A stretch of DNA of 64,000 nucleotides from JAMXLO01 sp963749575 (lineage in GTDB: Bacteria; Pseudomonadota; Alphaproteobacteria; Acetobacterales; Acetobacteraceae): contig CAVVNM010000008.1 in the NCBI GenBank assembly GCA_963749575.1, positions 450,454 through 514,453 on the forward strand. The letters are read 5' to 3'. The position numbers were made by a program, and so were the translations under genes. Below, piece after piece: positions 45,402 through 53,998 of the stretch. Below the pieces are notes generated by a model. That model saw nothing but the letters and a program-made list of their open reading frames with translations. It did not search any database and had not been told where the DNA came from. How positions within the stretch are numbered: position 1 is the first letter of the stretch; each line of letters starts with the position of its first letter.

Positions 45402-46124
45402 TCAGTTGGATAGGTTGCCCGCCGCCGCGACCAGCACCGGATCGGCGCGATAGAGGTCGGGATACACCTGCCGCAGCGCCTTGAGCTTCGGCAGATCATT
45501 GAACACGATATACGGGTTATCCGGGTGGCGCGTGAGGAAGTCCTGATGATACGCCTCGGCCGGGTAGAATGGACGGTCCGCCTCGATCGTGGTGACGACG
45601 GCGGTGTCGAACGCATGCGCCTCACCGAGTTGGGCGATATAGGCCTTGGCGATCTCGGCCTGCCGGGCATCCGCCGGGAAGATCGTCGAGCGATACTGGG
45701 TGCCGCGGTCAGGGCCTTGCCGGTTGAGCTGCGTCGGATCGTGCGCCACCGAGAAGTAAATCTGCAGGATGCGCCCGTAGCTGATACGGCGCGGATCGAA
45801 GCTGATGCGCACGGACTCCGCATGTCCCGTCACGCCGGTGCTCACGGTCTCGTAGTGCGCGGCGTTTGGTTCGCCGCCGGCATAGCCGGACACCGCGCTG
45901 GTCACGCCGTTGACGTGCTGGAACACGCCCTGCACACCCCAAAAACATCCGCCGGCCAATACCGTTACCTCGGTCCCTTCGTCGCCCGCCGGTTCATCGA
46001 TCGCGGGCGCCGGAATGGCGTGCACGCGCTCGGCGTTCGAACGGCCGATCGACAGGGCGGCGCCCCCTGCCAGCAGCAATGCGGTCAGCAACGGCATGGC
46101 ACCGCGCGCAAAAATCTGGTTCAT
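45402..46124 (-). CDS. msrA: Exported peptide-methionine (S)-S-oxide reductase
   Basis: A 240-residue MsrA with an N-terminal signal or membrane anchor (AMPLLTALLLAGGAALSIG). The active-site line is AGGCFWGVQGVFQHVNGV, with the catalytic cysteine, followed by SGYAGGEPNAAHYETVSTGVTGHAESV and RGTQYRSTIF. It reduces methionine-S-sulfoxide in proteins, here probably in the periplasm. No recycling cysteines near the end are obvious. Its ATG overlaps the trmO stop by four bases (ATGA). Confidence 0.92.
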   Translation of the reverse strand: MNQIFARGAMPLLTALLLAGGAALSIGRSNAERVHAIPAPAIDEPAGDEGTEVTVLAGGCFWGVQGVFQHVNGVTSAVSGYAGGEPNAAHYETVSTGVTGHAESVRISFDPRRISYGRILQIYFSVAHDPTQLNRQGPDRGTQYRSTIFPADARQAEIAKAYIAQLGEAHAFDTAVVTTIEADRPFYPAEAYHQDFLTRHPDNPYIVFNDLPKLKALRQVYPDLYRADPVLVAAAGNLSN

Positions 46125-46585
46125 GGGCTGGTACGCTCCGGCTTCAAATCGATCAGCGGCGTGCCGTCCAGGCAATCCAGCCCGCGGACGCGCAAAGTGG
46201 TACCCTCGACCGCCAGCAGATCGGCCACCGACGAGGCGATCGGGTTCGGTCGCACCGGAGAGCGGAGCGCGAACGTGCCGGTCGTCTCCCCGCTGCGGAA
46301 CGGTCTCTGCAACACGAGATCGCGCCGCGCGCGGTGCATCCAATAAAGCACCTGGATACGCCTGTGCCTGGCGAGATCGGTCAGCGCCTCGCGCCAGCGC
46401 TCGTCCAGCACGATCGAACAGATAGGCCCATCGAATTCGCCACGCTTGGGGCATTCCTCGCGCATCCGCCACGGGGTGTGGATCACGCCGATGAAATACA
46501 CGCCGGCATCGGACTCCGCCGGCAGCGTGATCGCCACCTCACCCGGTCGCAAGGCGCCGTCGGTCCCGTTTACATCGTGTCGCAT
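46121..46585 (-). CDS. TrmO-like tRNA methyltransferase (TsaA/VirR family)
   Basis: A 154-residue protein of the TsaA-like beta-barrel SAM-dependent family. It has FIGVIHTPWRMREECPKRG near the start, IQVLYWMHRARRD, and the signature GTFALRSPVRPNPIASSVADLL. TrmO adds the N6-methyl to t6A37 of some tRNAs. It is shorter than E. coli TrmO and lacks its C-terminal domain, as is common in alphaproteobacteria. Confidence 0.85.
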   Translation of the reverse strand: MRHDVNGTDGALRPGEVAITLPAESDAGVYFIGVIHTPWRMREECPKRGEFDGPICSIVLDERWREALTDLARHRRIQVLYWMHRARRDLVLQRPFRSGETTGTFALRSPVRPNPIASSVADLLAVEGTTLRVRGLDCLDGTPLIDLKPERTSP

Positions 46586-47226
46586 TCGCCGACTTTGCCG
46601 GCAAGGACAACGCCATGTCCAGGCTGACGAATGCTGCTAGCTGAGCGGTTGCGCGATCGCAGCCGCTCGCGGACTGTCTGGGTGGCGGGAAGCGGGATTG
46701 TCAGCAGCGCGATGCTCGCTGGTTCCAGCACGTTTGGGTCGAACACGGCGGGTTCTGCCAGGTTGGATTCGTAGCGGCCGCAGGCGGTGTCGCCCGACAC
46801 GACCGATCCGGACCAAACATCCCTGACGTGCCGAACCACGCGTCGTGGTCAACGAGCACCCATTCGGACCGCCTGCCATCATCTCGCTGCTCAGCTGGTT
46901 CGATGAGCTCGCGACGGAACCCAGCCGCCTCCGTATGGACTTCCCTCCTGCACCCACGCGTGCTCGGCCAAGCGAGCAAACGCGATTGCCGTGTCGTTCG
47001 GACAGGGATGCAGCTCCGCACGTTCTGGCACGACGCAGTTCGGCGGCGAGACATACCCTCCTGTTGGGCCGTGCTCACCCACCTGTCAGCGGCGCATTGG
47101 ACCATTCGCGCCGCACTTGGCGAGGTGCACCTGCTCTCGCACCTCGTCGGCGTCGCAATCGCGGCGCATTGTCGCCCAACCTTGCATGTACCAAAGGCGG
47201 CAGGGCTGGCAGAAGCCGCGGCCTGA
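46586..47226. other. Long region without a recognised gene
   Basis: About 640 bases. Several overlapping frames on both strands are open, as expected at this GC level, and none shows a family motif, signal peptide or good ribosome site. No structured RNA was recognised. Confidence 0.5.
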
Positions 47227-47433
47227 TCAGACGCCAACCATCACGTCTGAGGCCTTGATCACCGCGATGGCCTTCATGCCGGGCTTTAGCCCAAGTTCCT
47301 CGGACGCCTCGTTGGTGATCGATGAGGTGATCGTCACCGTCGGCGATACCTCGATCGTGACGTGCGTCGTGGTGGCGCCTGGCTTCACCGCCTTAATGGT
47401 GCCGGCAATCTGGTTGCGGGCGGACAGCTTCAT
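47227..47433 (-). CDS. Mop/TOBE-domain molybdate-binding protein (molbindin)
   Basis: A 68-residue single Mop domain: LSARNQIAGTIKAVKPGATTTHVTIEV, SITNEASEELGLKPGMKAIAVIKASDVMVGV. Molbindins assemble as hexamers and store or buffer molybdate in the cytoplasm. AGGAG lies before the ATG at 47433; the longer open frame upstream has no domain. No molybdate transporter gene is adjacent. Confidence 0.93.
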   Translation of the reverse strand: MKLSARNQIAGTIKAVKPGATTTHVTIEVSPTVTITSSITNEASEELGLKPGMKAIAVIKASDVMVGV

Positions 47434-47700
47434 CGAGTGCGCTCCTGTTGCAATCGCCCTTACTTGGAGCACACGCGGTGGACTGCAAGCAAATGTTTGC
47501 CCGCCGCCGACGCCGTATCCGCTGCTATGGCACGGCAGCACCGACGATCGCCTTGCCGGCGCGGGTGAGGACAGCGCCGCCGCGCCCGCTGCCGCTGGTC
47601 GCGGTCTCCGCCACCGAGCGCGCCGTGCGACGCATTCGCCCATGCCGCGCAACACACACTGATCGAAGCATTCATCCCCGGCGGGCGGTGCAGCGCGGCA
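47434..47700. other. Intergenic, no gene recognised
   Basis: About 270 bases between uvrB and the molbindin gene, both minus strand. A promoter for the molbindin gene is expected here but none is clear. Confidence 0.4.
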
Positions 47701-49914
47701 CTAAGGCCCGCGCCGCCGCATCCCTCCCCGCCCGCGTCGCTTACTCGGATCATACCCGCCACCGCCGGGCCCCATCGGCTCCGGCGTGCGATCCCGCTTC
47801 CCGCGCGGCGCGGCGCCCGGTCGCAACGACGCGCTCGGTGCCGGCGGTGGTTCCAGCCCCAGATCCAACGCTTCCAGACGCCTGATCTCGTCGCGCAGCC
47901 GCGCCGCCTCCTCGAACTCCAGATCTGCCGCCGCACCCCGCATGCGCTTCTCCAGATCGGCGATCGCCGCCTTCAGGTCCTTGCCGACAAATTCGGCAAT
48001 GCCAGCATCCTTGATCGGCGCGACCGTCACGTAGTCCTGCTCGAACACGCTCTCCAGCACCTTGCCGATCTGCCGCTTGATCGACGCCGGCGTGATTCCG
48101 TGCGTCTCGTTCCACGCCCGCTGCTTGTTGCGCCGCCGCTCGGTCTCCTCGATCGCGTGGCGCAGGCTGTTGGTCATCGTGTCGGCATACAGGATCACGC
48201 GCCCGTCGATATTGCGCGCGGCACGGCCGATGGTCTGGACCAGCGAGGTCTGCGAGCGCAGAAATCCCTCCTTGTCGGCATCCAGGATCACCACCAGCGC
48301 ACATTCGGGTATGTCGAGCCCCTCGCGCAGCAGGTTGATCCCCACCAGCACGTCGAACACGCCCAGCCGCAGGTCGCGGATGATTTCTATCCGTTCCAGC
48401 GTGTCGATGTCGGAGTGCAGATAGCGCACCTTCACGCCGTGTTCCGTGAGGTAGTCGGTAAGGTCCTCCGCCATCCGCTTGGTCAGCGTGGTGACCAGCA
48501 CGCGCGAGCCCTGCGCCGCCGCCCCGCGGCACTCCGCCAGCAGATCGTCCACCTGGTGCTCCACTGGCCGCACCTCAGTCATCGGGTCGATCAGCCCGGT
48601 CGGCCGGATCACCTGTTCGGCGAACACGCCTGCGGTGCGTTCCATCTCCCACGGGCCGGGTGTGGCGGACACGAAAATAGTCGGCGGCCGATAGGTCTCC
48701 CACTCCTCGAACTTCAGCGGCCGGTTGTCGACGCAGGACGGCAGGCGGAAGCCGAACTCGGACAGAACCGACTTGCGATTGAAGTCGCCGCGGAACATGC
48801 CGCCAAGCTGCGGCACTGTGACGTGGCTTTCATCGACGATCAGTAGCGCGTTCTCCGGCAGGTACTCGAACAGTGTCGGCGGCGGCTCCCCGGGATTGCG
48901 ACCGGTCAGGTAACGCGAGTAGTTCTCGATGCCCTTGCACGAACCGGTGGTCTCCATCATTTCGATGTCGAAGGTCGTACGCTGCTGCAGCCGCTCAACC
49001 TCTAGCAGCTTGCCCTCGGCAGTAAGTTCCTCCAGCCGCTGCTTCAGCTCCACCTTGATGTCGCGGATCGCCTGCGTCAGCGTTGGCCGCGGCGTGACGT
49101 AGTGGCTGTTCGCGTACACCGTGATCTCGCTCAGCGCGGCGGCCTTCTCGCCGGTCAACGGATCGAATTCGTGGATCGCCTCAACCTCGTCGCCGAACAG
49201 CGTGACGCGCCAGGCGCGGTCCTCATAGTGGCTGGGGAAGATGTCCACCGTCTCACCACGCAGCCGGAACGCGCCGCGCTGGAAGGCAGCGTCGTTGCGG
49301 CGGTACTGCAGGTCCACCAGCCCCTTGGCCAGCGCATCGCGATCGATCCTTCCACCGGTCTCCAGCTTCACCACCATCCGAGCATAGGTCTCGACCGAGC
49401 CGATGCCGTAGATGCAGGAGACCGAGGCGACAACCACCACGTCGTTGCGTTCCAGCAGCGACTGGGTCGCCGCGTGGCGCATGCGGTCGATCTGCTCGTT
49501 GATCTGCGCGTCCTTCTCTATATAGGTGTCGGTGCGCGGGACATACGCCTCCGGCTGGTAATAATCGTAATAGGAAACAAAATACTCCACGGCGTTGTCC
49601 GGGAAGAAGCTCTTCATCTCGCCGTAGAGCTGCGCCGCCAGCGTCTTGTTCGGTGCCAGGATCAGGGTCGGCTTCTGCACCGCCTCGATCACCTTGGCCA
49701 TCGTAAATGTCTTGCCCGAGCCGGTGACGCCGAGAAGCACCTGGTCGCGTTCCTCCTGCCGCACGCCGGCGACGAGTTCGGCGATCGCACTCGGCTGATC
49801 GCCATTCGGCTCATATTCCGACACGACCCTCAGCCGCCGCGTGAGCGGCTTTGCCGGCTGCTTCTCCGGGATGAACAGCACGTGCGGCGACGGGCGGAGC
49901 AAGGTCTGGGACAT
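47701..49914 (-). CDS. uvrB: Excinuclease ABC subunit B
   Basis: A 737-residue damage-verifying helicase of nucleotide excision repair. Walker A GVTGSGKTFTMA, the beta-hairpin region YYDYYQPEAYVPRTDTYIEK, the DESHV motif, TIFVSATPGPWE, and helicase motifs NLLREGLDIPE and QTIGRAARN are present. The C-terminal UVR domain (LEKRMRGAAADLEFEEAARLRDEIRRLE) contacts UvrC. A low-complexity tail rich in Pro, Arg and Gly follows. I use the ATG at 49914, two codons after a possible TTG. Confidence 0.97.
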   Translation of the reverse strand: MSQTLLRPSPHVLFIPEKQPAKPLTRRLRVVSEYEPNGDQPSAIAELVAGVRQEERDQVLLGVTGSGKTFTMAKVIEAVQKPTLILAPNKTLAAQLYGEMKSFFPDNAVEYFVSYYDYYQPEAYVPRTDTYIEKDAQINEQIDRMRHAATQSLLERNDVVVVASVSCIYGIGSVETYARMVVKLETGGRIDRDALAKGLVDLQYRRNDAAFQRGAFRLRGETVDIFPSHYEDRAWRVTLFGDEVEAIHEFDPLTGEKAAALSEITVYANSHYVTPRPTLTQAIRDIKVELKQRLEELTAEGKLLEVERLQQRTTFDIEMMETTGSCKGIENYSRYLTGRNPGEPPPTLFEYLPENALLIVDESHVTVPQLGGMFRGDFNRKSVLSEFGFRLPSCVDNRPLKFEEWETYRPPTIFVSATPGPWEMERTAGVFAEQVIRPTGLIDPMTEVRPVEHQVDDLLAECRGAAAQGSRVLVTTLTKRMAEDLTDYLTEHGVKVRYLHSDIDTLERIEIIRDLRLGVFDVLVGINLLREGLDIPECALVVILDADKEGFLRSQTSLVQTIGRAARNIDGRVILYADTMTNSLRHAIEETERRRNKQRAWNETHGITPASIKRQIGKVLESVFEQDYVTVAPIKDAGIAEFVGKDLKAAIADLEKRMRGAAADLEFEEAARLRDEIRRLEALDLGLEPPPAPSASLRPGAAPRGKRDRTPEPMGPGGGGYDPSKRRGRGGMRRRGP

Positions 49915-50289
49915 GACCAACAGATGGTCGATTTCCGGCCCGCCGTCGAGGGGTCAAGGCTTCACCCGGTTACCGTGCAGAAGGTGTCACCGGCGTGCCG
50001 GGGTCTCAGACCACGCGGAACCGGCAAAGTTGCCGCGCTTCACCGTCCTGCCTTCCACAAGATCCGTTACGTGGCTCAATACCCAGCACACCGGCTCCGT
50101 TGTCAACGCTTCGACCCGCGCATCGCGGCACGGCTCGCATAACTCGCGGCCGATGCGGTACGCTCTTCCTTCATCGTAAGGGACTGCCACCCTGTGCTTC
50201 CTGCCAGTCTGCCGGCGCACCCGTGGCGAACCTTGGAAGCCCCTCCCAACCATGTCACGATTGGCGGAAACGGGGACCAGGAGGAAGCC
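49915..50289. other. Divergent intergenic region
   Basis: About 375 bases between uvrB and the EthD-like gene. It should hold both promoters. No LexA-type or other operator was recognised. Confidence 0.4.
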
Positions 50290-50925
50290 ATGACCAAGGG
50301 GCTGCTGTTCGCGTCGTTCGACTTCTCGAGCACGCAGGCGGACGAATTCCACGACTGGTACGACCTGGAGCACATCCCTGAGCGCCTGCGCGTCCCGGGC
50401 TTCATCAACGCCGAACGCTGGATTGGCGCGGAGAACCCGAACGTCACCGTCGCCACCTACGATCTCGCCACGCCGGATGTGCTGCAAAGCGCACCGTACC
50501 TGGCGATCGGCGGCACGAATTCCTCGGTCTGGACCAGGCGCGTCACCGCGATAGCCAAGCGCATCATGCGGTTCACGGGCGAGCAGCTTGTTCCGGGTGA
50601 CCTCGCCGCTCCGGTCGGCGCCGGCGGGCTGCTGGTCGCATCGATGAGCATAGATCCGGCCGCGGAGCCCGAGTTCAACGAGTGGTACAACGCCGAGCAC
50701 CTGCCGCAGCTCGGCGCGGTGCCCGGCGTATTGTGCGCGCGCCGTTACAGCTCGGAGGCGACCGACCGCGAGCGCAAGTACCTGGCGCTGTACCACATGA
50801 CCGGTCCGGACGTGTCGCAGAGCGCCGCCTGGAAGAAGGCCGCCAATACGCCTTGGACCGAACGCATGCGGCCGCACTTCCGCGATCTTCTCGTGATCCG
50901 CTGCAAACGCTACGTGCGCAAGTAA
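50290..50925 (+). CDS. Tandem EthD-like (dimeric alpha/beta barrel) protein
   Basis: A 211-residue protein built from two similar halves. Each half has an E-F-x-x-W-Y-x-x-E-H-x-P pattern followed by PGF or PGV (first DEFHDWYDLEHIPERLRVPG at residues about 18-37, second PEFNEWYNAEHLPQLGAVPG at about 125-144). The EthD/ABM ferredoxin-like fold is used by small enzymes and monooxygenase helpers; two copies in one chain mimic the usual dimer. AGGAGGAAG lies before the ATG. Function unknown. Confidence 0.75.
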   Translation: MTKGLLFASFDFSSTQADEFHDWYDLEHIPERLRVPGFINAERWIGAENPNVTVATYDLATPDVLQSAPYLAIGGTNSSVWTRRVTAIAKRIMRFTGEQLVPGDLAAPVGAGGLLVASMSIDPAAEPEFNEWYNAEHLPQLGAVPGVLCARRYSSEATDRERKYLALYHMTGPDVSQSAAWKKAANTPWTERMRPHFRDLLVIRCKRYVRK

Positions 50926-50928
50926 CGC

Positions 50929-51912
50929 TCAGGCTGCCGCCGCCCGTTCCTCCGCGCGGCGCACGCGCTCGCGGTACACGTTGTAGGTGCCGGACGCTGC
51001 CACAACCACAGCTCCCACCAGCGTGTTCCACGACGGCAGATCGCCGAACACCAGGAAGCCCGCCGCCACCCCCCAGGGGAGCATCGTGTATTCGTAGGGC
51101 GCCAGCGCCGAGACCGGCGCCAGCGCGTAGCTGCGCGCGAACACGCAATGCGCCAGCCCGCTCGACAGGCCGAGGAACGCCAGCGCCAGCCAACCGGCGG
51201 TGCCGATTGCCGCGGAGCCGGGGAACGTCCACAGCAGCCCGAACCCTGTCACCGTGTGGCAGATCAGCAGCCAGAACGCTTGGCATTCCGGCGTCTCCGT
51301 GGTGGTCAACTGCCGCGTCATGATGCGCGTCAGCGCCATCACCAGCGTGCCGGCCAGCAGCAGGACTACGACCGGTGTCCACAGGTCGCCGCCTGGACGC
51401 AGCATGATCAGCACCCCGCCAAAGCCCACCAGCGTGGAGAGCACCCGCCGCCAGCGGATCCGCTCGCCCAACATCGGCACCGCCAACAGCGTCATGATCA
51501 ACGGCGCGGTAAAGCCCACCGCATAAGTATCGGCGAGGCTCATCGACAGCCAGGAGATGTACCAACACACCGAAACGAACGACGACAGCACGCTGCGCGC
51601 CAGCACCATGCCCCAGCGCCTCGGCACCAGACGTCGCCAGCCGGTGGCGGAAGGCCGACCGACCGTCACCACCGCCACCGTGGCCATGCCGAACAACCCC
51701 CGCCACAGCATCGCGGCGGCGACGCCAACAGCGGGCAGCACCGACTTCGCGGTCGCGTCGCCCAGGGTCCAGATCAGGTAGGCAAGCATCGCCAGCGCGA
51801 TGCCGCGCAGGGTGTCAGACGCGTTGTCGGTCAGGATGCGCGGCGCGGGCACCGCCACGACTTGCGGAACGACATCAGCCAACGACGGGTTCCCCTCGGT
51901 CCACCGCATCAT
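50929..51912 (-). CDS. EamA/DMT-family transporter
   Basis: A 327-residue membrane protein with about ten helices in two EamA repeats (ALAMLAYLIWTLGDATAKSV ... IRWRRVLSTLVGFGGVLIMLRPG; then LLLAGTLVMALTRIMTRQ ... LVGAVVVAASGTYNVYRERV). The family exports or imports amino acids, nucleobases and other small molecules. The ATG at 51912 or 51909 is used; the longer frame overlaps the divergent methyltransferase promoter. Substrate unknown. Confidence 0.88.
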   Translation of the reverse strand: MMRWTEGNPSLADVVPQVVAVPAPRILTDNASDTLRGIALAMLAYLIWTLGDATAKSVLPAVGVAAAMLWRGLFGMATVAVVTVGRPSATGWRRLVPRRWGMVLARSVLSSFVSVCWYISWLSMSLADTYAVGFTAPLIMTLLAVPMLGERIRWRRVLSTLVGFGGVLIMLRPGGDLWTPVVVLLLAGTLVMALTRIMTRQLTTTETPECQAFWLLICHTVTGFGLLWTFPGSAAIGTAGWLALAFLGLSSGLAHCVFARSYALAPVSALAPYEYTMLPWGVAAGFLVFGDLPSWNTLVGAVVVAASGTYNVYRERVRRAEERAAAA

Positions 51913-51945
51913 CCATGCCTTGCCGACGCGGCGACGGCAAGGCAG

Positions 51946-52668
51946 ATGATCCGAATGGAGCTGGCGGAATACACGCTGATGGATGCGGCCGAGGACCACA
52001 TGTGGTGGTACCGCGCGCTGCATCGTCGGCTAGTGGATGCGCTTGGTGGCATTCACGGCGCTGTCCTGGACGCCGGTTGCGGCACCGGCGGGCTGCTCGC
52101 CCGCCTGCGGGTCGAACGGCCGGATCTGGCGCCATTCGGCGTGGAATGGGCAGAGCCGGCTGCTTGTCGCGCCGCCGCCAAATCCGGCGCCCCGATCGTG
52201 CGCGGCAGTGTCAACGCGCTGCCGTTTGCCGATGCGTGCTTCGATGCCGCGATCGCCGCAGACCTGCTGTGCCACGGTGCTATCGATCCGACGCTGGCAC
52301 TTGCCGAACTGCGCCGCGTGTTGCGTCCAGGTGGTCCGCTGATCGTCAACATGCCGGCCTACGCCTGGCTGCTGTCGGCACACGACCGGCTGGTACACAA
52401 TGTCCGCCGTTGCAGTGTGCGCCAACTTGCGGCCGCGCTGGTCGACGCCGGCTTCGTTCGCGTGCGCGCCCATTATTGGAACGGGCTGTTGCTGCCGCTC
52501 ATGGTGGCGCAGCGCAAATTGCTCGCGCGCCATGCGGCGGCCTCGGACGTTGCCCCGTTTCCGCCATGGCTCGACGCCACACTTCATGCGATGACAGAGA
52601 TCGAGCGTCACCTGCCCCTCCGCCTCCCGGCCGGCGGATCGGTGCTGGCGACCGCGGAGCGACCATGA
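51946..52668 (+). CDS. SAM-dependent class I methyltransferase
   Basis: A 240-residue methyltransferase. Motif I is VLDAGCGTGGLLARL, followed by an acidic strand end, VNALPFADACFDAAIAADLLCHG (motif II) and ELRRVLRPGGPLIVNMPAY (motif III region). It starts with MELAEYTLMDAAEDHMWWYRALHR, a start often seen in methyltransferases encoded beside polyprenyl-glycosyltransferases. Its stop overlaps the next start (ATGA). The substrate may be a lipid-linked sugar made by that neighbour; inference. Confidence 0.87.
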   Translation: MIRMELAEYTLMDAAEDHMWWYRALHRRLVDALGGIHGAVLDAGCGTGGLLARLRVERPDLAPFGVEWAEPAACRAAAKSGAPIVRGSVNALPFADACFDAAIAADLLCHGAIDPTLALAELRRVLRPGGPLIVNMPAYAWLLSAHDRLVHNVRRCSVRQLAAALVDAGFVRVRAHYWNGLLLPLMVAQRKLLARHAAASDVAPFPPWLDATLHAMTEIERHLPLRLPAGGSVLATAERP

Positions 52669-53669
52669 ACGACGAGACCGATCTGCGCTATCGCGTGTCC
52701 GTTGCCCCGACGCAGTCGGCTGGCATCGGCCTGTCAATAGTCATCCCCGTGTATCGCGGCGCCGCCTCGATTGCGCGCCTGGTCGAAGCACTGTCCGTGC
52801 TGCGACCCGCCGGAGGACTGGAGATCGTTCTGGTCAACGACGGCAGCCCTGACAATTCAGGCGCGGTATGCCAGGAGCTGGTGCAGCGCGCCGCCGTGCC
52901 GCTCACCTATGTCGAGCACGCGCGCAATTTCGGCGAGCACAACGCGGTCATGACGGGATTGCGACATACCAGCGGCGCCTACGCGATCACCATGGATGAC
53001 GACCTGCAGAACCCGCCCGAGGAAGTGGTCAGGCTTTACGACCATGCCCGGCTGGGCAACTGGGACGTCGTCTACACACGCTATTCCGTCAAGCAGCATG
53101 CGGGCTGGCGCAATATCGGCAGCCGGTTCGCCAACGCGGTGGCGGATCGTCTGCTCGACAAGCCGAAGGGACTGTACCTGTCGTCGTTCCGCTGCATGTC
53201 GGCGTTCGTGGTACGGGCGGTGACACGCTATCAAGGACCTTACCCGTACGTCGATGGGCTGATCATGCAGGTGACGCAGCGGATCGACAGCATTGAGGTG
53301 CGCCACCTGCCGCGCATCGAGGGACGCTCAAACTACAACCTCACTCGCCTGGTGCGGCTATGGCTGAACCTGGCCACCAGCTTCTCACTCGCGCCGCTGC
53401 GGCTTGCCATCTACGCCGGCGTGTTCATGGCGTTGCTTGGTACGGCGGGCGCGGTGGCAACCATCGTCGAGGCACTGTTCTTGCACGACACGCCATCCGG
53501 CTGGGCATCGACGATGACGGTGATCATGCTGGTTGCCGGCGTGCAGTCGATGATCCTGGGAGTGCTCGGCGAATATGTCGGCCGCACCTTCCTGTCGGCG
53601 AACGGAAAGCCGCAGGGTGCGGTGCGCTCGGTCGAGCGCAATGCGGCAGCCGAGCGTGCCGACGCGTGA
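52665..53669 (+). CDS. Polyprenyl-phosphate glycosyltransferase (GT2, ArnC/GtrB/DPM1-like)
   Basis: A 334-residue GT2 enzyme. The GT-A domain has SIVIPVYRGAASIARLVEAL, VLVNDGSPDNSG and the metal-binding ITMDDDLQNPPEE (D-x-D type). Two C-terminal helices anchor it (LRLAIYAGVFMALLGTAGAVATIV; TVIMLVAGVQSMILGVLGEYVGR). Such enzymes attach a sugar to undecaprenyl phosphate on the inner face of the membrane. It overlaps genes on both sides, so the three form one translational unit. Confidence 0.9.
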   Translation: MNDETDLRYRVSVAPTQSAGIGLSIVIPVYRGAASIARLVEALSVLRPAGGLEIVLVNDGSPDNSGAVCQELVQRAAVPLTYVEHARNFGEHNAVMTGLRHTSGAYAITMDDDLQNPPEEVVRLYDHARLGNWDVVYTRYSVKQHAGWRNIGSRFANAVADRLLDKPKGLYLSSFRCMSAFVVRAVTRYQGPYPYVDGLIMQVTQRIDSIEVRHLPRIEGRSNYNLTRLVRLWLNLATSFSLAPLRLAIYAGVFMALLGTAGAVATIVEALFLHDTPSGWASTMTVIMLVAGVQSMILGVLGEYVGRTFLSANGKPQGAVRSVERNAAAERADA

Positions 53670-53998
53670 CATTCTACTGGGCAACTCTGTTCGCTGCGAT
53701 TGCCACCAGCATGGCCGGACAGACCCTGCTGAAGGCGGGCGCGGGCGCGGTCAATTTCATCACGCAACTGCTTGATTGGCACACGCTGCTCGGGATGGTG
53801 CTGTATGGCGGAGCGGCGGTGCTCTACATCGTGGCGCTTCGCCGCATTCCAATGTCGCGCGCCCTGCCCTGCACCGCCGTCTCGTATGTTGCCGCGGTGC
53901 TGATCGGCCACTATGCGTTCGGCGAGGCACTGGGCATCACGCACCTCGCGGCGATTGCCTTGATATGTGGCGGCGTGGTGGTCCTGGCGTTCGCCTAG
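53666..53998 (+). CDS. Small multidrug-resistance-family protein, ArnE/flippase-like
   Basis: A 110-residue, four-helix protein: TFYWATLFAAIATSMAGQTLLKAG, LGMVLYGGAAVLYIVALRRIPMSRA, VSYVAAVLIGHYAFGEALG and LAAIALICGGVVVLAFA. Beside a polyprenyl-phosphate glycosyltransferase it most likely flips the lipid-linked sugar (as ArnE/F do), not drugs. GTG start overlapping the previous stop (GTGA). Its end overlaps the convergent selB end by four bases. Confidence 0.82.
   Translation: MTFYWATLFAAIATSMAGQTLLKAGAGAVNFITQLLDWHTLLGMVLYGGAAVLYIVALRRIPMSRALPCTAVSYVAAVLIGHYAFGEALGITHLAAIALICGGVVVLAFA

Noticed and set aside
46586..47226. Genes on either strand
   Set aside because: Frames of up to 178 codons exist, but all look like GC shadows, with no motif, no ribosome site and mutually overlapping.
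49102..50142. 346-codon plus-strand frame opposite uvrB
   Set aside because: Low-information antisense frame; the UvrB motifs are on the other strand.
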